Assembly: GCA_963575745.1 (NCBI GenBank)
Contig: CAUYUJ010020181.1
Coordinates: 1 to 64,000, forward strand
DNA length: 64,000 nt
Source: Prorocentrum cordatum
Taxonomy: Eukaryota; Sar; Dinophyceae; Prorocentrales; Prorocentraceae
Direction: 5' to 3'
Part shown: one piece after another, positions 11,833 to 22,764 of the stretch
Layout: every line of letters starts with the position of its first letter
How positions within the stretch are numbered: the stretch's first letter is position 1
Notes under the pieces: generated by a model
What the model saw: only the letters and a program-made list of their open reading frames with translations
The model's database searches: none
Told to the model about the DNA's origin: nothing
Made by a program: the position numbers and the translations under genes

Positions 11833-11975
11833 ATGAGCACTGCCTCGCGGGACTCTCGTGTGGCTTTGCTAGGCTCTCACTGGTCTCATGGGGTTCGCTC
11901 GTCGGGCTCTCACGTGTCTCGCGGGGTTCGCTCGTCGGGCTCGTCGGGCTCTCACGGCCTCGGAGGGCTACAATA
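11833..11975. repeat. GGGTTCGCTCGTCGGGCTCTC minisatellite-like segment
   Basis: Three to four copies of a unit of about 32 bp with CGTCGGGCTCTCACGTGTC and CGCGGGGTTCGC. A longer segment with the reverse-complement words (CGAGAGCCC, AACCCCGCGAG) lies at 14,140-14,395. Confidence 0.7.
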
Positions 11976-12370
11976 TGATCCCCATAGGGCCCCAAGAGGG
12001 TTCCAGATGGCCCCAAGAAGCGCTAATCAGGACCCCAACAAGGCTATGAGGGCCCCAAGAGGTCCCCAGAGATGTGTAACGGCCGTGAAACATCCCCGGG
12101 GCCCTCTCGGGGCCCTCTTGGTCCCCCCTGGGAGCCTCCTTGGGCCCCTCAAAGACGGCGGCAGAGGCCTCAGGAAGAGTCAAGAGAGGGTTCCAACAGG
12201 GCCTCAAGAGGCCCCCAAAAAGGCCCACGGGAGCATGTACCACAGGGGGGTCGGTTGGTAGATATTCCTGGGCCCCTCTTGGAAACATCTGCGGTGCTCT
12301 TGGGGGCCATCTGGGGGCCCCAGGGGGCCTTGCGGGGCCCCTTTTTCCAGCCCTCCGAAGCCGTCTTCCC
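11976..12370. repeat. GGCCCCAAGAGG-type interspersed repeat
   Basis: Built of variants of GGCCCCAAGAGG, with the sense reversing near 12,090 (GGGGCCCTCTTGG words), so it has a partly foldback structure. It belongs to the same word family as 7.45-7.58, 19.6-20.35, 32.1-32.4 and 34.1-34.9 kb. Confidence 0.7.
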
Positions 12371-12780
12371 GTCTGCCTCCTCCTTCTACTTTATCTTGCT
12401 TCCTCCTGCAGCCCCCTTCCTCTGCATCCTCCTCCTGCCTCCTTTGGAGGGTGAAAGAGGGGGTCTGCAACAGGGAGTCTTCAATGGGGGCTGAATGGCC
12501 CATGTATGCTCAATGTATCGCTCATGTATGCGATCGGGTACGATTGGCATCAAATGCTGGCGGTCATTGGTGGCCAGTCATTCGTGCCCGCGCGTTGCCC
12601 GCGCGGGCGCACGCGCCGTCCATCCATTATCGTTCATGCGTGCGGGCGTTCTTGCATATTGCGCGTGGGTCGGCGGAGTGGAGTGCAAGTGTGTCTTGAT
12701 TGTGCGGTTGATGATCGCGTATGTTCCCAAACGATGATTTTTCGACCCCCAAGACAGATTTGGAATGGGCCCCGCGATTC
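12371..12780. other. Spacer, no gene seen
   Basis: A CCTCCT-rich stretch to about 12,445 is followed by unique DNA with several overlapping short open frames. None carries a domain motif or clear splice bounds. Confidence 0.5.
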
Positions 12781-12783
12781 TCC

Positions 12784-12980
12784 CAAAATGTGAATTCACA
12801 TTTTCCTTTTTCCCAAAATGTGAATTCACATGTTCATTTTCCCAAAATGTGAATTCACATTCTGGCCCCTTCATAAAAAGAATCCTACACAAAATTCCAA
12901 AATGTGAATTCACATTTTCCTTTTTCCCAAAATGTGAATTCACATGTTGCTTTTCCCCACAATGTGAATTCACATTTTGC
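12784..12980. repeat. Six-copy palindromic tandem repeat (core ATGTGAATTCACAT)
   Basis: The 14 bp palindrome ATGTGAATTCACAT occurs exactly at 12,788, 12,818, 12,847, 12,902, 12,932 and 12,962. Copies 1-3 and 4-6 form two blocks with 29-30 bp internal spacing. The flanking words match copy for copy (TTTT, TGTT, then a third variant), so the second block is a duplicate of the first at 114 bp. The surroundings are GC-rich, whereas this block is AT-rich. Confidence 0.95.
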
Positions 12981-13605
12981 CCTGGCCTTCAAGATCCCCA
13001 AAACTGAGGCGCAGTGTTCCGCATGCCAGATTGGCTGGGCAGATTTCGACACTCACCCGGCCGCTTTCGTGTGTTCCAGCCCGTTCTTGTTGCGCCCTTA
13101 GCGCACGCTGCCTTCGTCGCCTTTCCCGAGCCCCCCGCCCCCTTGCTTCCTTTCCCCTCAAGTCTCGCGCGCGGGCGCAGGCGGGGGGCTTCAATTAATT
13201 CCCCCGCCGAACGCAGCAATCGAGGATGCATCGCCCATTCATGACTTTAAAAAACATCATTGCCGGGACCCTGTGCCCGACCCCCACTTTCACCCTCCAA
13301 CTCCTCCTCCCCCCCTCCTCCTCCTCCTCCTCGCCCTCCTTCATCCTCTCTTGCGCCTGCATATTATTATTCATCATCCTCCTCCTCCCTCCTCCCCTTC
13401 CTTCTCCTGCCTCCTCCTGCCTCCTCCTGTTCCTCCGGCTCCTCAGGGCAACAGGGGCCCCGGAGCATTCAGAGGGCCGTTGGGGTCCGCACTGCACTCC
13501 CCACTGCACTCCCCACTAGCGCCCCACTAACGAGTGTCACCGGGTTCGTGGCCATGCCGATTCGGCTTAAACTCGAATGCCACAGTCGAGTGCGAAGTCC
13601 CGCTT
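12981..13605. other. Spacer with a CCT tract, no gene supported
   Basis: Pyrimidine-rich TCCTCC runs at about 13,300-13,440 are flanked by GC-rich unique DNA. Open frames here read as Pro/Ser/Leu runs and are attributed to the repeat. Confidence 0.5.
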
Positions 13606-13860
13606 AAGATTTCTCGTGGGTTCGTTGGTGGGCTCGCTAGTGGGCCCCTTAGTGGGCTCGTTAGTGGGCTCGTTAGTGGGTCGTTAGTGGGCCCCTTAGT
13701 GGGCTCGTTACTGGGTCCCTTAGTGGGCTCGTTAGTGGGTCCCTTAGTGGGCTCGTTAGCGGGCTCGTTTGTGGGTCGCTTAGTGGGGGCGTTCGGAGGT
13801 CCGCTCCTGGGCCGTTCGTGGGCGGCCTCCTGGGAGAGCCTCGTTGTTGCCTGGTGGGCT
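13606..13860. repeat. TTAGTGGGCTCG minisatellite
   Basis: At least twelve copies of a 10-12 bp unit close to TTAGTGGGCTCG or TTAGTGGGTCCC, often paired as units of 20-22 bp, from about 13,625 to 13,790. Confidence 0.9.
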
Positions 13861-13869
13861 TCTTGATGC

Positions 13870-14395
13870 GAGCCCTGAGTGACTTCGCCCAAGAGAGTCC
13901 GAAAATTTTCAAGACCCACCGATGAGAGCCCAACGAAGACTTCGAGAGTCCGACGGATACCGACGGAGCCGGAAGGAGCCATGCGGAGCCCGACGGAACC
14001 CGACAGAGCTCAAAAGGGAAAGGAAAAGGCGACAGGATGAGCCCGACGAAGCCTGACAGAGCCCGACTAGAGGAAGGAGGAGGACAAGGAAAGGAGGAGG
14101 GAGGATGACAAGGGGAAAGGAGGAGCCCGACGGAGCCCAATCGGGCCCGCAAGAGCCCCACGAGAGCCTCGCGAGAACCCCTGGGGGAGCCCGGCGAGAG
14201 CCCCACGTGAGCCCCGCGAGACCCCGAGCGAACCGAGGAACGCCCGGCGAAATCCTTGCGGGGAACCCCATGAGAGCCCCGCAGGACCCCCGCAAGAGCC
14301 CGACAAGCGAGCCCCGCGAGACCCGTGGGAGCCCAACAAAGCCCCACGAAAACCCCGCGAGGCAATGCCTGCCCCAGAGACAGCGCTCGAGAGAG
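13870..14395. repeat. GAGCCCGACGGA and GAGAGCCCCGCG repeat tract
   Basis: To about 14,130 the words are AGCCCGACGGAGCC with AAAGGAGGAGG fillers. From 14,130 they are GCGAGAGCCCCACG-like units. The second part is in inverted orientation relative to 11,833-11,975. A long minus-strand frame across it is repeat-derived. Confidence 0.75.
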
Positions 14396-15285
14396 GCAGG
14401 CCGCGTACCTTGCGGTCGAGTAGTCGTTACCACATGTTGGATGCACTTGTGCATCGCTTTCGTTCTTCACTGGCCCATGCGCGTGTTTTTCTTTACCCGC
14501 GCATGCATGCATATTTCCATATGATGGCCGATGCTCAATGTCGTGTTCTATACCGGTTAATGCTCACACGGTCGTACATTGGCCCATGCATATCTTGCGC
14601 ACATCTGTGGCGAAGGTCCCCTTTGCAGCTCAACTGTTATACGTGTTGAAGCACCCGCAAGTTCCTTAATCGGCAATGCAATTTGGGCCGATGGGTCGAT
14701 GGGCCGTCGGCAGTCGTCTGCAGAAAGCACCCCCTGTCAGCGCGCGCAGGGATGCCGAGGGCGACTGACATGGCTGAGAAACACTCGCCCGACTCACTAT
14801 GTGAGCCTCCCGGGCGCGACACTGGGAGGAGGAAGCCTCCGAGTGCCTGCAGGGCGGTGTATGGCAATTTGTGAGCGTTTGACAGCAATGGCCACCTGTG
14901 AGTGTTTTGCAATGTCGGGAAGGCGTTGGCGGGTCATTTCCAAACCACGCCAAAATAATGACCACACGTTTAAGACGACTCCGCCGCGATCGTGCAACGC
15001 GCATGCCGTTGGGCACGCACCGGGCCCCGCCCCGCGCTATCGCCATGGCCGCGAATCATTCTGGCGAGATGCGCAACCATGGGCATACGCGCGCCCGCGA
15101 TTCAGCCACCCCCCTAGAGAAGGAGGGGGCAAAACTATAGCGCCCGAGTCCAACAAAAACGGCAATGAACAATGAGTGCGGAGCGCGAGCCCAGCGCGCG
15201 CCGCAAAAACGAAAAAAGAAAACAACAAAAAAACAACGAAAAGAGCATGACAAAACACCACTAGTGGATCCTAGCCTCGGGGAGA
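14396..15285. other. Spacer containing the second arm of the dispersed inverted repeat
   Basis: 14,688-14,815 is the reverse complement of about 9,868-9,987. The rest is unique GC-rich DNA, with an A-rich stretch at 15,150-15,260. No gene motif was seen. Confidence 0.6.
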
Positions 15286-15289
15286 GCTG

Positions 15290-15905
15290 AACATGCGCCC
15301 GCCGCACCCATGTCGGCGCGCCCCTCACACTATTCGTCGGGGCCCCATGAGGAGCTCCACCCACAACGCCACTGGCACCGTCCACATGCGTCCGCCACAC
15401 ACATGTCGGCACACCCCTCACACGCGTCGTGGCCCCATAAGGCGCTCCACCCAAGGCCCCAGGGACACCGTCCACATGCGTACGCCACACACATGTCGGC
15501 ACACCCCTCGCACGTTTCGTGGCCCCATAAGGAGCTCCACCCAACGCCCCCAAACGGCACCGTCCACATGCGCCCGCCACACCCATGTCGGCACACCCCT
15601 CGCACGTGTCGTACCCCGGTAGGGAGGTCCACCGAAACCCCACGTGGCACCGTCCACGTGCGTCCGCCACACCCATATCGACACACACTTCGCACGCCTC
15701 GCGGCCCAGTAAGGAGCTCCACAGAAGCCCCAAACGGCACCGTCCACACGCGCCCGCCACGCCCATGTCGGCGCACCCCCCGCACGCTTCGTCGAAACTT
15801 CAAAAAAATGTCCACCCAAACCCCCAGCGACACTGTCCACATGCGTCCGCCGCACCCATTTCGGCACGCCCCTCACACGTCTCGTGGCCTCATAGGCAGC
15901 TCCAC
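15290..15905. repeat. 90-93 bp tandem array, locus 2 of 3
   Basis: Seven copies starting with CATGCGYCCGCC near 15,291, 15,384, 15,474, 15,567, 15,657 and onward, at spacings of 90 or 93 bp only. Units differ by substitutions and 3 bp indels. Frames are open on both strands. The right flank (15,925-15,970) is shared with locus 3. Confidence 0.95.
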
Positions 15906-16500
15906 CGAAAATGACATTCACGACTGCGGTGCTTACATCTGCATATGGTTTGGTCCTTCGCCAGGCCAATGTTTTATCATTTTCCGGTTATTGGGGTTAT
16001 TCGTATCTGCCGTGTGTTTTTTCGTTTTACCGATATGCTTCCCATATTGAAGAATCAGTTTCCTCCTCCGCGTCCTCGTCTTCTTCATCCTCCTCTTATT
16101 CATCCTCCTCGTCCGGTTCCCTTTCCACGTCGTTTTCCTGTTGTTGTTTCGTCTTTTTCCGTTTCCTCCTCCTCCTCCTCCTCCTCCTCCTCCTCCTCCT
16201 CCTCCTCCTCCTCCTCCTCTTCTTCCTCTCTTATCATTATTCCGAACCCTACGCCTATCCGAGCATTTTTTGCGACTGTGATCATTATTGCGATTGCCAT
16301 TCGCATTCATACGCCGACCCCTCTGTCCACGCCCATCACCATTTCGCGACCTAGTGTTTTTATTAATGCTGTCGTTGTTCCTATTCATACTTGTCTTCCT
16401 CCTCCTCATTCTCCTCTTCCTCCTCCACCCCGCCTGCTCCTCCTCTTCCCGCCCCGCCTCCATCCTGCACCTGCGGAAATCCAACGCCGACTCCGTGAGT
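15906..16500. other. Shared flank, then TCC microsatellite and unique DNA
   Basis: CTGCATATGGTTTGGTCC at 15,939 with TCGCCAGG after it matches 29,049-29,075 beside array locus 3. A TCC run lies at 16,165-16,225, with further TCC-rich DNA to 16,460. No gene is supported. Confidence 0.6.
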
Positions 16501-17145
16501 GTGCAGCGCCGCGGGTGGACAGGCGAGCGCAGGGGGGGCGAATAGAAAACCGCGACGAAACCGACGGCAGCAGAAACGAGGGGCAGACGAATGAAACATC
16601 AGTTTTGGCGGTGGGATGCTTGAAAAAAACTGCCCAACGCATGTACGTTGAAATCCCTAGGGAATGTGTTTCGTCGCTCGCTCCCATTCGACCCATCTGA
16701 AAAGAACCCTCATCGTCGTCTCTGCGATTGCAAATGCTATTTCCCCTCTTCCCATCGCCATTCCCGTTTTTCGCCCTGGCGAAAACCCTCCTCCCGCCCC
16801 CCGCGCCGCGTCCTCCTCCTGCTCCTGCCTATCTCCCCCAGCCACCTCCGCCCCCGCCCCCATAGTGAGGGCACGCAAAACGATAATTCTTCTCGCCTTG
16901 GATGCAAAGGGCGGCGCTGGCGCGTTCCCCGATGGCCAAGTCGCAACTGTTGGGACAAACCCGAAGGCCAGGCCGCTAGGACTACCCCCGCGAGCCGCTG
17001 GAGCGCGGGAGAAAGCCGCTGACACAGCCCTGGCAGTCTCGAGCGTGTCGCGGCTGTGCTCAAACATGAAGAGCACGAGCCCCGCCTTGCGGCGAGCTGC
17101 TCCACCTCAGCCCTGAAACTCCGCCCTCTTGTCGAAATCCCTGTT
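16501..17145. other. Unique GC-rich stretch, coding status unclear
   Basis: Frames of 120-150 codons are open on both strands between 16,660 and 17,116. They have fairly even amino-acid composition at 16,860-17,100, but no motif lets me choose a strand or function. I report it only as a place where an exon could hide. Confidence 0.25.
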
Positions 17146-17146
17146 C

Positions 17147-17345
17147 GGGGAGACGTAAGACACGGGTACGGGGGACTCGGGTTGGCTTGACGGGGGCCGT
17201 CATACAAATGACGAGACCCAATATGAAATTTGACGCGGGCCCCCGCTGCAGACATCCCGCGGAAACGGGACCGTCAAAATTCAGGACGCGCTCGACAAGA
17301 ACAAATCGGCAAACCCAAATTTCGGTTTCCTCGAATGTTCTGCTT
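17147..17345. repeat. Dispersed element B, copy 1
   Basis: Segment with GACGTAAGACACGGGTACGG, GGACTCGGGTTGGC, ATATGAAATTTGACGCGGGC, CCCGCTGCAGACAT and AACGGGACCGTCAAAAT. The same ordered words recur at 63,299-63,430 and 63,735-63,910. Over the first 130 bp this copy and the 63.7 kb copy differ at only a few positions. Confidence 0.9.
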
Positions 17346-17429
17346 CCCCAGCCTGAGCGTCTTCCGCAGGGAAGCCGGCAACCCGCGCTCCAAACTCTCT
17401 CGCAAGGACGGCCGCAGGATAAGCATTCC

Positions 17430-18095
17430 CCGGGCACTTCGTCTCCACTCGCTCACACGAAGGGCTCCCGTTCGAGACTTCCGCCACACGCAAACGTCAG
17501 GAGCCCCAACACGCAAGACTTACATGATCCCGCGTGCCCGCCGGGATGAATAACATGAACTGCAGGCTCCGTACGGAATGGGTTCCCGCCTGAGACTTCC
17601 TCGCCATTCACTCACAAACGAAACTCCCGCCCGAGACTTTCCCCATATTCAAATTTGAAGAAGCGAGAAAATACCACAATTACCGGTTTCCGATGGTCCG
17701 TTCGGATTAATAACATGGGTTGCTGCGCAGCTCGCTCACCCCGACGAGGCTCCTGCCTGATATTTCGTCCACGCTCAATTGAAAGAGAACAAACGTGAAG
17801 AAAGTTACAGGATGTCGATGCCCCGTTCATATTCGTGCCATGAGACATGGGGCACATTGGGAAACAAAAACAATCACACATTAGACTTCCGCGAAATTCG
17901 CTCACAAACGGAACTCCCGCTCGAGACTTTCTCCATAACCAAGTTTGAGGAGGCCAACCGCGACGAACGTTACAGGATCCCCATGACGCGTTCGGATTAG
18001 TTACGCGACCTGCGGTCCCCATGGGCAGAGGGGGTTACGCAAAACACGTCCTCGCAAGTAACTCACAGACGAAACTCCCGCCCGAGACTTCCCCA
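17430..18095. repeat. Diverged 159 bp array (same family as 10.2-11.4 kb)
   Basis: Recurring words GGGTTCCCGCCTGAGACTTC, ATTCACTCACAAACGAAACT, CCATATTCAAATTTGA and GTTCGGATTA keep the order of the 10.2-11.4 kb unit, but with many substitutions and irregular spacing. About four units are recognisable. Confidence 0.8.
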
Positions 18096-18345
18096 TGATG
18101 GCATGATGATGACCCGTGAATTTGCTGGGGTGATGATATCGATGATGGAAAATGTTTGGGGTGTTGGTGCTTGTAATGACGCTGGCGGTTGTGATGAAGG
18201 CGATGGTGATGATCATGGCATGATGAAACATGAACGGTGAGTGACTGTGAATGAGTGAGTGTGGGTGGGAATGATGGTAGTACTGGCGAAGATGATGATA
18301 TGATTATGATGATGCTGGTGACGGTGACGGTGTGTGAAAGCGCAT
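18096..18345. repeat. GAT-type microsatellite with GAATGAGTGAGTG words
   Basis: ATGATGATG words and TGAGTGTGAGTG-like words form a degenerate simple-repeat block placed just as the GAT block follows the 159 bp array at 11.4 kb. Confidence 0.8.
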
Positions 18346-18600
18346 GAGTGCGTGACTGCGGAAACGAGGGAAGGAGGACACCCTGCCCGGCAGGTGCGTA
18401 AAAAAAACTAAAACCAATTTTGGATATGGGGAAACCAACCACAAACTGGTTCCAAGGCCATCCAGACATGGCCACTCGCTAGTCGAGTTCGCGTGTTCGT
18501 TTTCCTGTTGGGGGCCGCCGTTAATTCCGCTCCGCGGGCTCAAGATCCTGGCTGGCTCAGTCGATGCCCCGTGGATGCATCGCTCGTGGCTGTCCTGTGC
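18346..18600. other. Conserved tail of the array-microsatellite composite, then unique DNA
   Basis: AAACCAATTTTGGATATGGG at 18,412 and the preceding purine-rich GGAAGGAGGACACCCTG parallel 11,575-11,670. No gene seen. Confidence 0.6.
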
Positions 18601-18604
18601 GACG

Positions 18605-18622
18605 CACACACACACACACACT
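18605..18622. repeat. CA microsatellite, short
   Basis: About nine CA units. Confidence 0.9.
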
Positions 18623-18881
18623 TTTGCTTCGGCGGCTAGGCAGAAGGACTGCGCTGGCGAGTAGAGCAAAACGGGGAGCGCTAGGCGAATTCAGCCATCA
18701 TGCGGAGGGAGGGAGAGGAACGACAAGGCGCTGGCCCGGCAGGGGGACCAAGAGGAGCCGGGCCCGCTCAGAGCAGCCCAGGGGTGTGGCGGGGTCGGCG
18801 CCAGGGAGCCAGCGGCGGCGGCGGCCCGGGGCTTGCGGCAGCAGGACTGATGATAAAGCCAGTGGAGTGGAAGCGCGACGC

Positions 18882-19006
18882 ACACACACACACATGCACA
18901 CACACGCACGCACGCACGCACGCACGTACGCACGCATTCACGCACGGACACACACACACACAAACACACGTACACGCACACAAACATACACACACACACA
19001 CACACG

Positions 19007-19043
<37 letters not shown>

Positions 19044-19050
19044 GCACACA
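18882..19050. repeat. CA microsatellite, long and interrupted
   Basis: About 165 bp of CA repeats with CGCA and TACA variants. Open frames across it on both strands are dipeptide runs and are not coding. Confidence 0.95.
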
Positions 19051-19514
19051 CCAATGTCCGAAAACTGTTGTCTAAAATCCTTTGCGAAGGAAAGGCATCG
19101 GTATCAGAATGCGTTTCTCCTCTCATATCCGGGGGCTCCATCGCGGCGGCTTCCAGCACACCCGGGGATGCGGCCAGCCAGTGCGAACAGAAGCCGGCGC
19201 CGAACGGCGGCACCAACGGGTACCTGCGACACGGCCGCAGAAGATAGCACGGGACAGCGCCAAAGGCAAGAAGGGGCAGGAGCAGGAAGTGAAATGAGGT
19301 CGGAGGGGTTGAATGGGCGAGGGAAGAGGAGGGGGAAGAAAATGACACAGACGAAGAAAAAATGCGGGGCCAAGCCGCAAGCGACAAGAGAGGGAGGAAA
19401 CAGGGCAAAACGAGCATGGATAATAGAGCATGGTTTGACCTGTCCGAAAACCTAAGTCCAGAAAGGAGGTCGGTGGAACAAGACGAAGAGACGCGAAGGA
19501 AGGGGGAAGGGGGC
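19051..19514. other. Spacer, no gene supported
   Basis: GC-rich unique DNA followed by a purine-rich stretch (19,300-19,520, AGGAGGGGGAAGAAAATG-like). A minus-strand frame reading into hydrophobic segments exists but has no start, splice or domain support. Confidence 0.4.
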
Positions 19515-20350
19515 AATAATTCGCAAGCCCAACGTGCCAAAGGCGTACTAGAATCTCCCGTAACAGGTTCAGAATATTTCTATGCACCAATTCGCGCGCG
19601 CGTGGTGGCCCCTGGAGGTCCTTGCAAAAGCACATGCCTCGGCAATGTCCCGAGAACCCCGGGAAACCCCCAGGCAACACCAGGGCAACTCGGATCGGCG
19701 ATGGTTTCGTTCCTGGGCGGGTTTTTTGTTCGGGCCCTTTTTCGGACAGCTCCGAGGGACCCGGGGGGCGGCCCGGGAGCGGGCAGGGCGGGGGACGGCC
19801 ACGCCCAAGCATATGGCCCCAAAAACGGCCCCGAGGCACCCCCAAGACAGCCCGGGGCGCTCCGAGGCACCCCCGAGACACTGCGGACATCAGGGGCTGG
19901 CAGGCCAGCAGACCCCAAAATGGCCCCCAGAAAACCCCAAGATAACCCCAACGAAACTGCAAGATCGGGCCGAGGTGCCCCGAGATGTTCCGACGCAGCC
20001 CCCGACCCAAATAGCTACAAACGGGGCCTGGGAGGTTTCCAGGAAGCCTCCGACGGCCCCCGCGAGCGTCCCAAGAGAGGCCCAAGGCAGCTCAGACAGG
20101 GGTGGGACGCTCCAAGATGGCCCCAAAGCAGCCCAAAGGATACAATGCAACCCCATGGTGCCCCAATATAGCCCACATCTGGCACAAGATGTTCCAACGC
20201 AGCCCCCCACGAGGGTTCCAGGAGGCCGCGATCATTGACAACTTACGCTTTTCCCATCCCCGCAAACCCACGCGAGAGCCCGCATAGAGACCCAAGCCAG
20301 CTCAAAGAGGGACCCTGGGCGACAGGCCCCAAGATGGCCAAGGAACAATC
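19515..20350. repeat. Dispersed module A, copy 2, with a long CCCCAAGA-rich body
   Basis: The left end (ATTCGCAAGCCCAACGTGCC, then AATTCGCGCGCGCG) matches 7,247-7,320. The body, to about 20,350, is a degenerate mesh of GGCCCCAAAACGGCCCCGAG and GGCCCCAAGATGG words. Many overlapping frames stay open in it because of the GC content. Confidence 0.7.
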
Positions 20351-21640
20351 TCAATACGCCTCCAAGGCAGCCCCAAAAGGTGGCACCGCGGATCTCTTGG
20401 CTCGGCTCTCGACTTCCCTCTCCAAAGCGCGACTCGCGACAAGGGGCGCGCCGGAAACGACACAGGGGGGCCCAGCGCTGACCGAAGGGATCCGGGCCGA
20501 CCTCCGCTTCCTCCTCGGAGAGATTAGCACGGCGCGGACGAGGGCGAAGACGAGCCGACGCCTCATCATGCGAATGCCGATATGCATCGCCCAGCCCCCT
20601 CTTCCCTCCAATCCTCCTCCTGCCCCTCCTCATCCCCGACTCAGCCGAGGCGCGACGCGTCTGTCGCGCCTACTACACTGCGGAGGGGACCAAGCGCCAC
20701 CCCCCACCCACGCCGCAGAACGCGGTGGCCAAGGGCACCGCCGACGGCGCCCGAGGCGGCACGAGGAAGAAGAAAGGAGACGAGAGGGAAAAAGGAAAGA
20801 GACGCTGGCATCAACTGCGCCGTTCGACAGCGGCGCCAACACATCGAAAGTGCGCGGGCCCCATGCTTGCCTGGCTCTTCCAGTACCAGGTGAGACAAGT
20901 TCCCCGCGTCGCCGTGCGAACACACGGCGCGTGTTGCCGCGCACGAGTAGACTGGCCCGCCCCCCACAGGCCCGCTTGCCCAAGGGGGGCCAAGCGGTGC
21001 ACGACTTGAGCCGTGCATGGCCGACCCCTTCAGCCACACCCTTGTCCCACGATGTCACGGAAGGGCTAAAACAATGGCTAGTCTGCCCCCACATAGGCAG
21101 GATCCTCGCCAGCCCAAGGGGGCTACCCTCGCGGCTTCAGAACGCCGGGTCCCCGAGGGACCTGAGACAGCAGACCCATACCACAGCGGGACCACCGCCT
21201 GAGTGCAGGGGTAAAGCCCCAGGCCCGTCAGGGCACCGACGCCACTGGCGGCTGCTACTGGCGTTCCTCCTCCTCAATTTTCTCATGTTCCTCCTCTTCC
21301 CTCCTCCTCCTCCTTCTCCTCCTCCTCGTCCTCCTCCTCCTCGTCCTTACGACGCCTTACGAACAGGGTCTGCGGCACTGGCCGCACGGACTTCGCAACA
21401 ATGACGACACAAACGATGACGAGGACGATGGGGCAAGCACCGGGGACGCACAGACCCGGGTCAATGCAAATCCGGATCAGTCGGGCCTTGCAAGATCCTG
21501 CGGGATCCTGCACGCTGACGGGGATCAGTGCAGCCCTGGCTCTGCAGGATCCTGCAAGATCGGGCGCTCTGGCTGACCCCCGTTTGCATTGACTCCCGCT
21601 TCAGGTTGGCGGCGCGCGCAAGGGGGGTAGGGGGACGGAG
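20351..21640. other. GC-rich stretch, no gene supported
   Basis: A 389-codon plus-strand frame spans 20,235-21,404, but it runs across repeat DNA, a TCCTCC tract (21,265-21,345) and unique DNA. It has biased Pro/Arg/Ala composition and no motif. 21,480-21,560 carries a small repeat near GCAAGATCCTGCGGGATCCTG. Confidence 0.5.
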
Positions 21641-21745
21641 GAATGCTCCTCAGGAGGCTGCTTCTTAGAAGGCCCCGGCCCTACATCTATAGACGAGACC
21701 CCCGCCCTTCCGGAAGCAAAGTGCTTTTGAGAAGCCGCCCCCCCT
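21640..21745. repeat. Imperfect palindrome family C, copy 1
   Basis: GCTGCTTCTTAGAAGGCC, CATCTATAGACGAGAC and CCTTCCGGAAGCA match the palindromic segment at 25,970-26,060. The centre CATCTATAGACG is nearly self-complementary. The arms have drifted more in this copy. Confidence 0.7.
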
Positions 21746-22260
21746 CCCCCTACACCCCCTCTGCGCGTGGCCGAACAGGGCTCCCGAGAAGGCACCCCAC
21801 CATGCCCATGCCGGGATCCAGCGCGCAGGGGTCGAAGCCACCGCCCGTCTGGGAGTCCTCTGCGCAGCAGGCGACGGGGCGCCACCACCACCACCGCACC
21901 TGGCCGGGACGGCCCTGGACCTCAGGAAGGACGCCCCCCCGGCTGAGGCCAGGAGAGTCGATACACCTTCGATCGAGAAGGGGACCGACAACAGGATTGA
22001 CTTACCCCCAAAAAAAAGTTATCTCCGAATCTACCATCAAATACCTGTACGCTCAATGTTAGTAGATCTACGAAATGTGTTCAAGCGTCTTCCTTGGATC
22101 CGAAGAAAAGAAATTGGTGCAAACCAACTATGTAGTCGACCCCCTATCGAAGGGGGAACCGATAATGGTGGATACGCCCTCCTAGCCGAGGCCAGGAAGT
22201 GCCTACACACAATATCATGGCACAGCATGGCCCTGAGTAGGCATCGTGGTTGTGTATACC
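21746..22260. other. Spacer with a loose inverted repeat
   Basis: GAGGCCAGGAGAGTCGATACAC with GAGAAGGGGACCGACA near 21,950 is echoed in reverse complement by the CCCCTATCGAAGGGGGAACC segment and GCCGAGGCCAGGAAG around 22,140-22,200. This suggests a decayed foldback element of about 250 bp. Confidence 0.4.
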
Positions 22261-22264
22261 CACA

Positions 22265-22350
22265 CTCCTGAAGGGTGTGTATATACATACATATACATAC
22301 ATACAATTACATATATAGTCGCATATACACATATGCATGCACGAACATAT
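22265..22350. repeat. TACA/CATA microsatellite
   Basis: Degenerate ATACATACATAT repeats, AT-rich against the surroundings. Confidence 0.85.
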
Positions 22351-22764
22351 CACATATATTACGGGCTACCGTTTGTTATGTTACTGGCCTCTTAATCCCC
22401 GGCTTCCTCAGGCAACGGGGACAACCCCAGCAAGACCTTCCTCAATATCACCTTCAAGCGTAGCACCGGGGTCACAAATATGCAACGACCCGAGAATCCC
22501 TAGTAAGGGAGGCCACGGTCTATCCGCACATGCTCGCACAGGCCTTTGATCCTTAGGTAACCGGCTTGTATCGACCGCGGCCCCGCCAAGAGCCTTCGAG
22601 GGGATGGGATGGAATCCCCCGAATCGCGCAGCCCTTGCGATCGGGCACAGAGTTCCAAGGACCCCAAGATCTCGGAGCCTGAGGTTCCGAGGACGTCTCA
22701 GGCGAGCCGGGCCTGAGCACCTCGAGGACCGCATCTTGGAACCCAGATCTGGGAGAAGTCTGTC
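22351..22764. other. Unique stretch, no gene seen
   Basis: Non-repetitive DNA with short overlapping frames only. Confidence 0.4.

Noticed and set aside
18600-19050. Cys/Val-rich frames over the CA repeat.
   Set aside because: Dinucleotide repeat translation, open on both strands.
20235-21404. A 389-codon plus-strand ORF.
   Set aside because: It spans module A repeat, unique DNA and a CCT tract with no motif, and other frames over the same DNA are also long.
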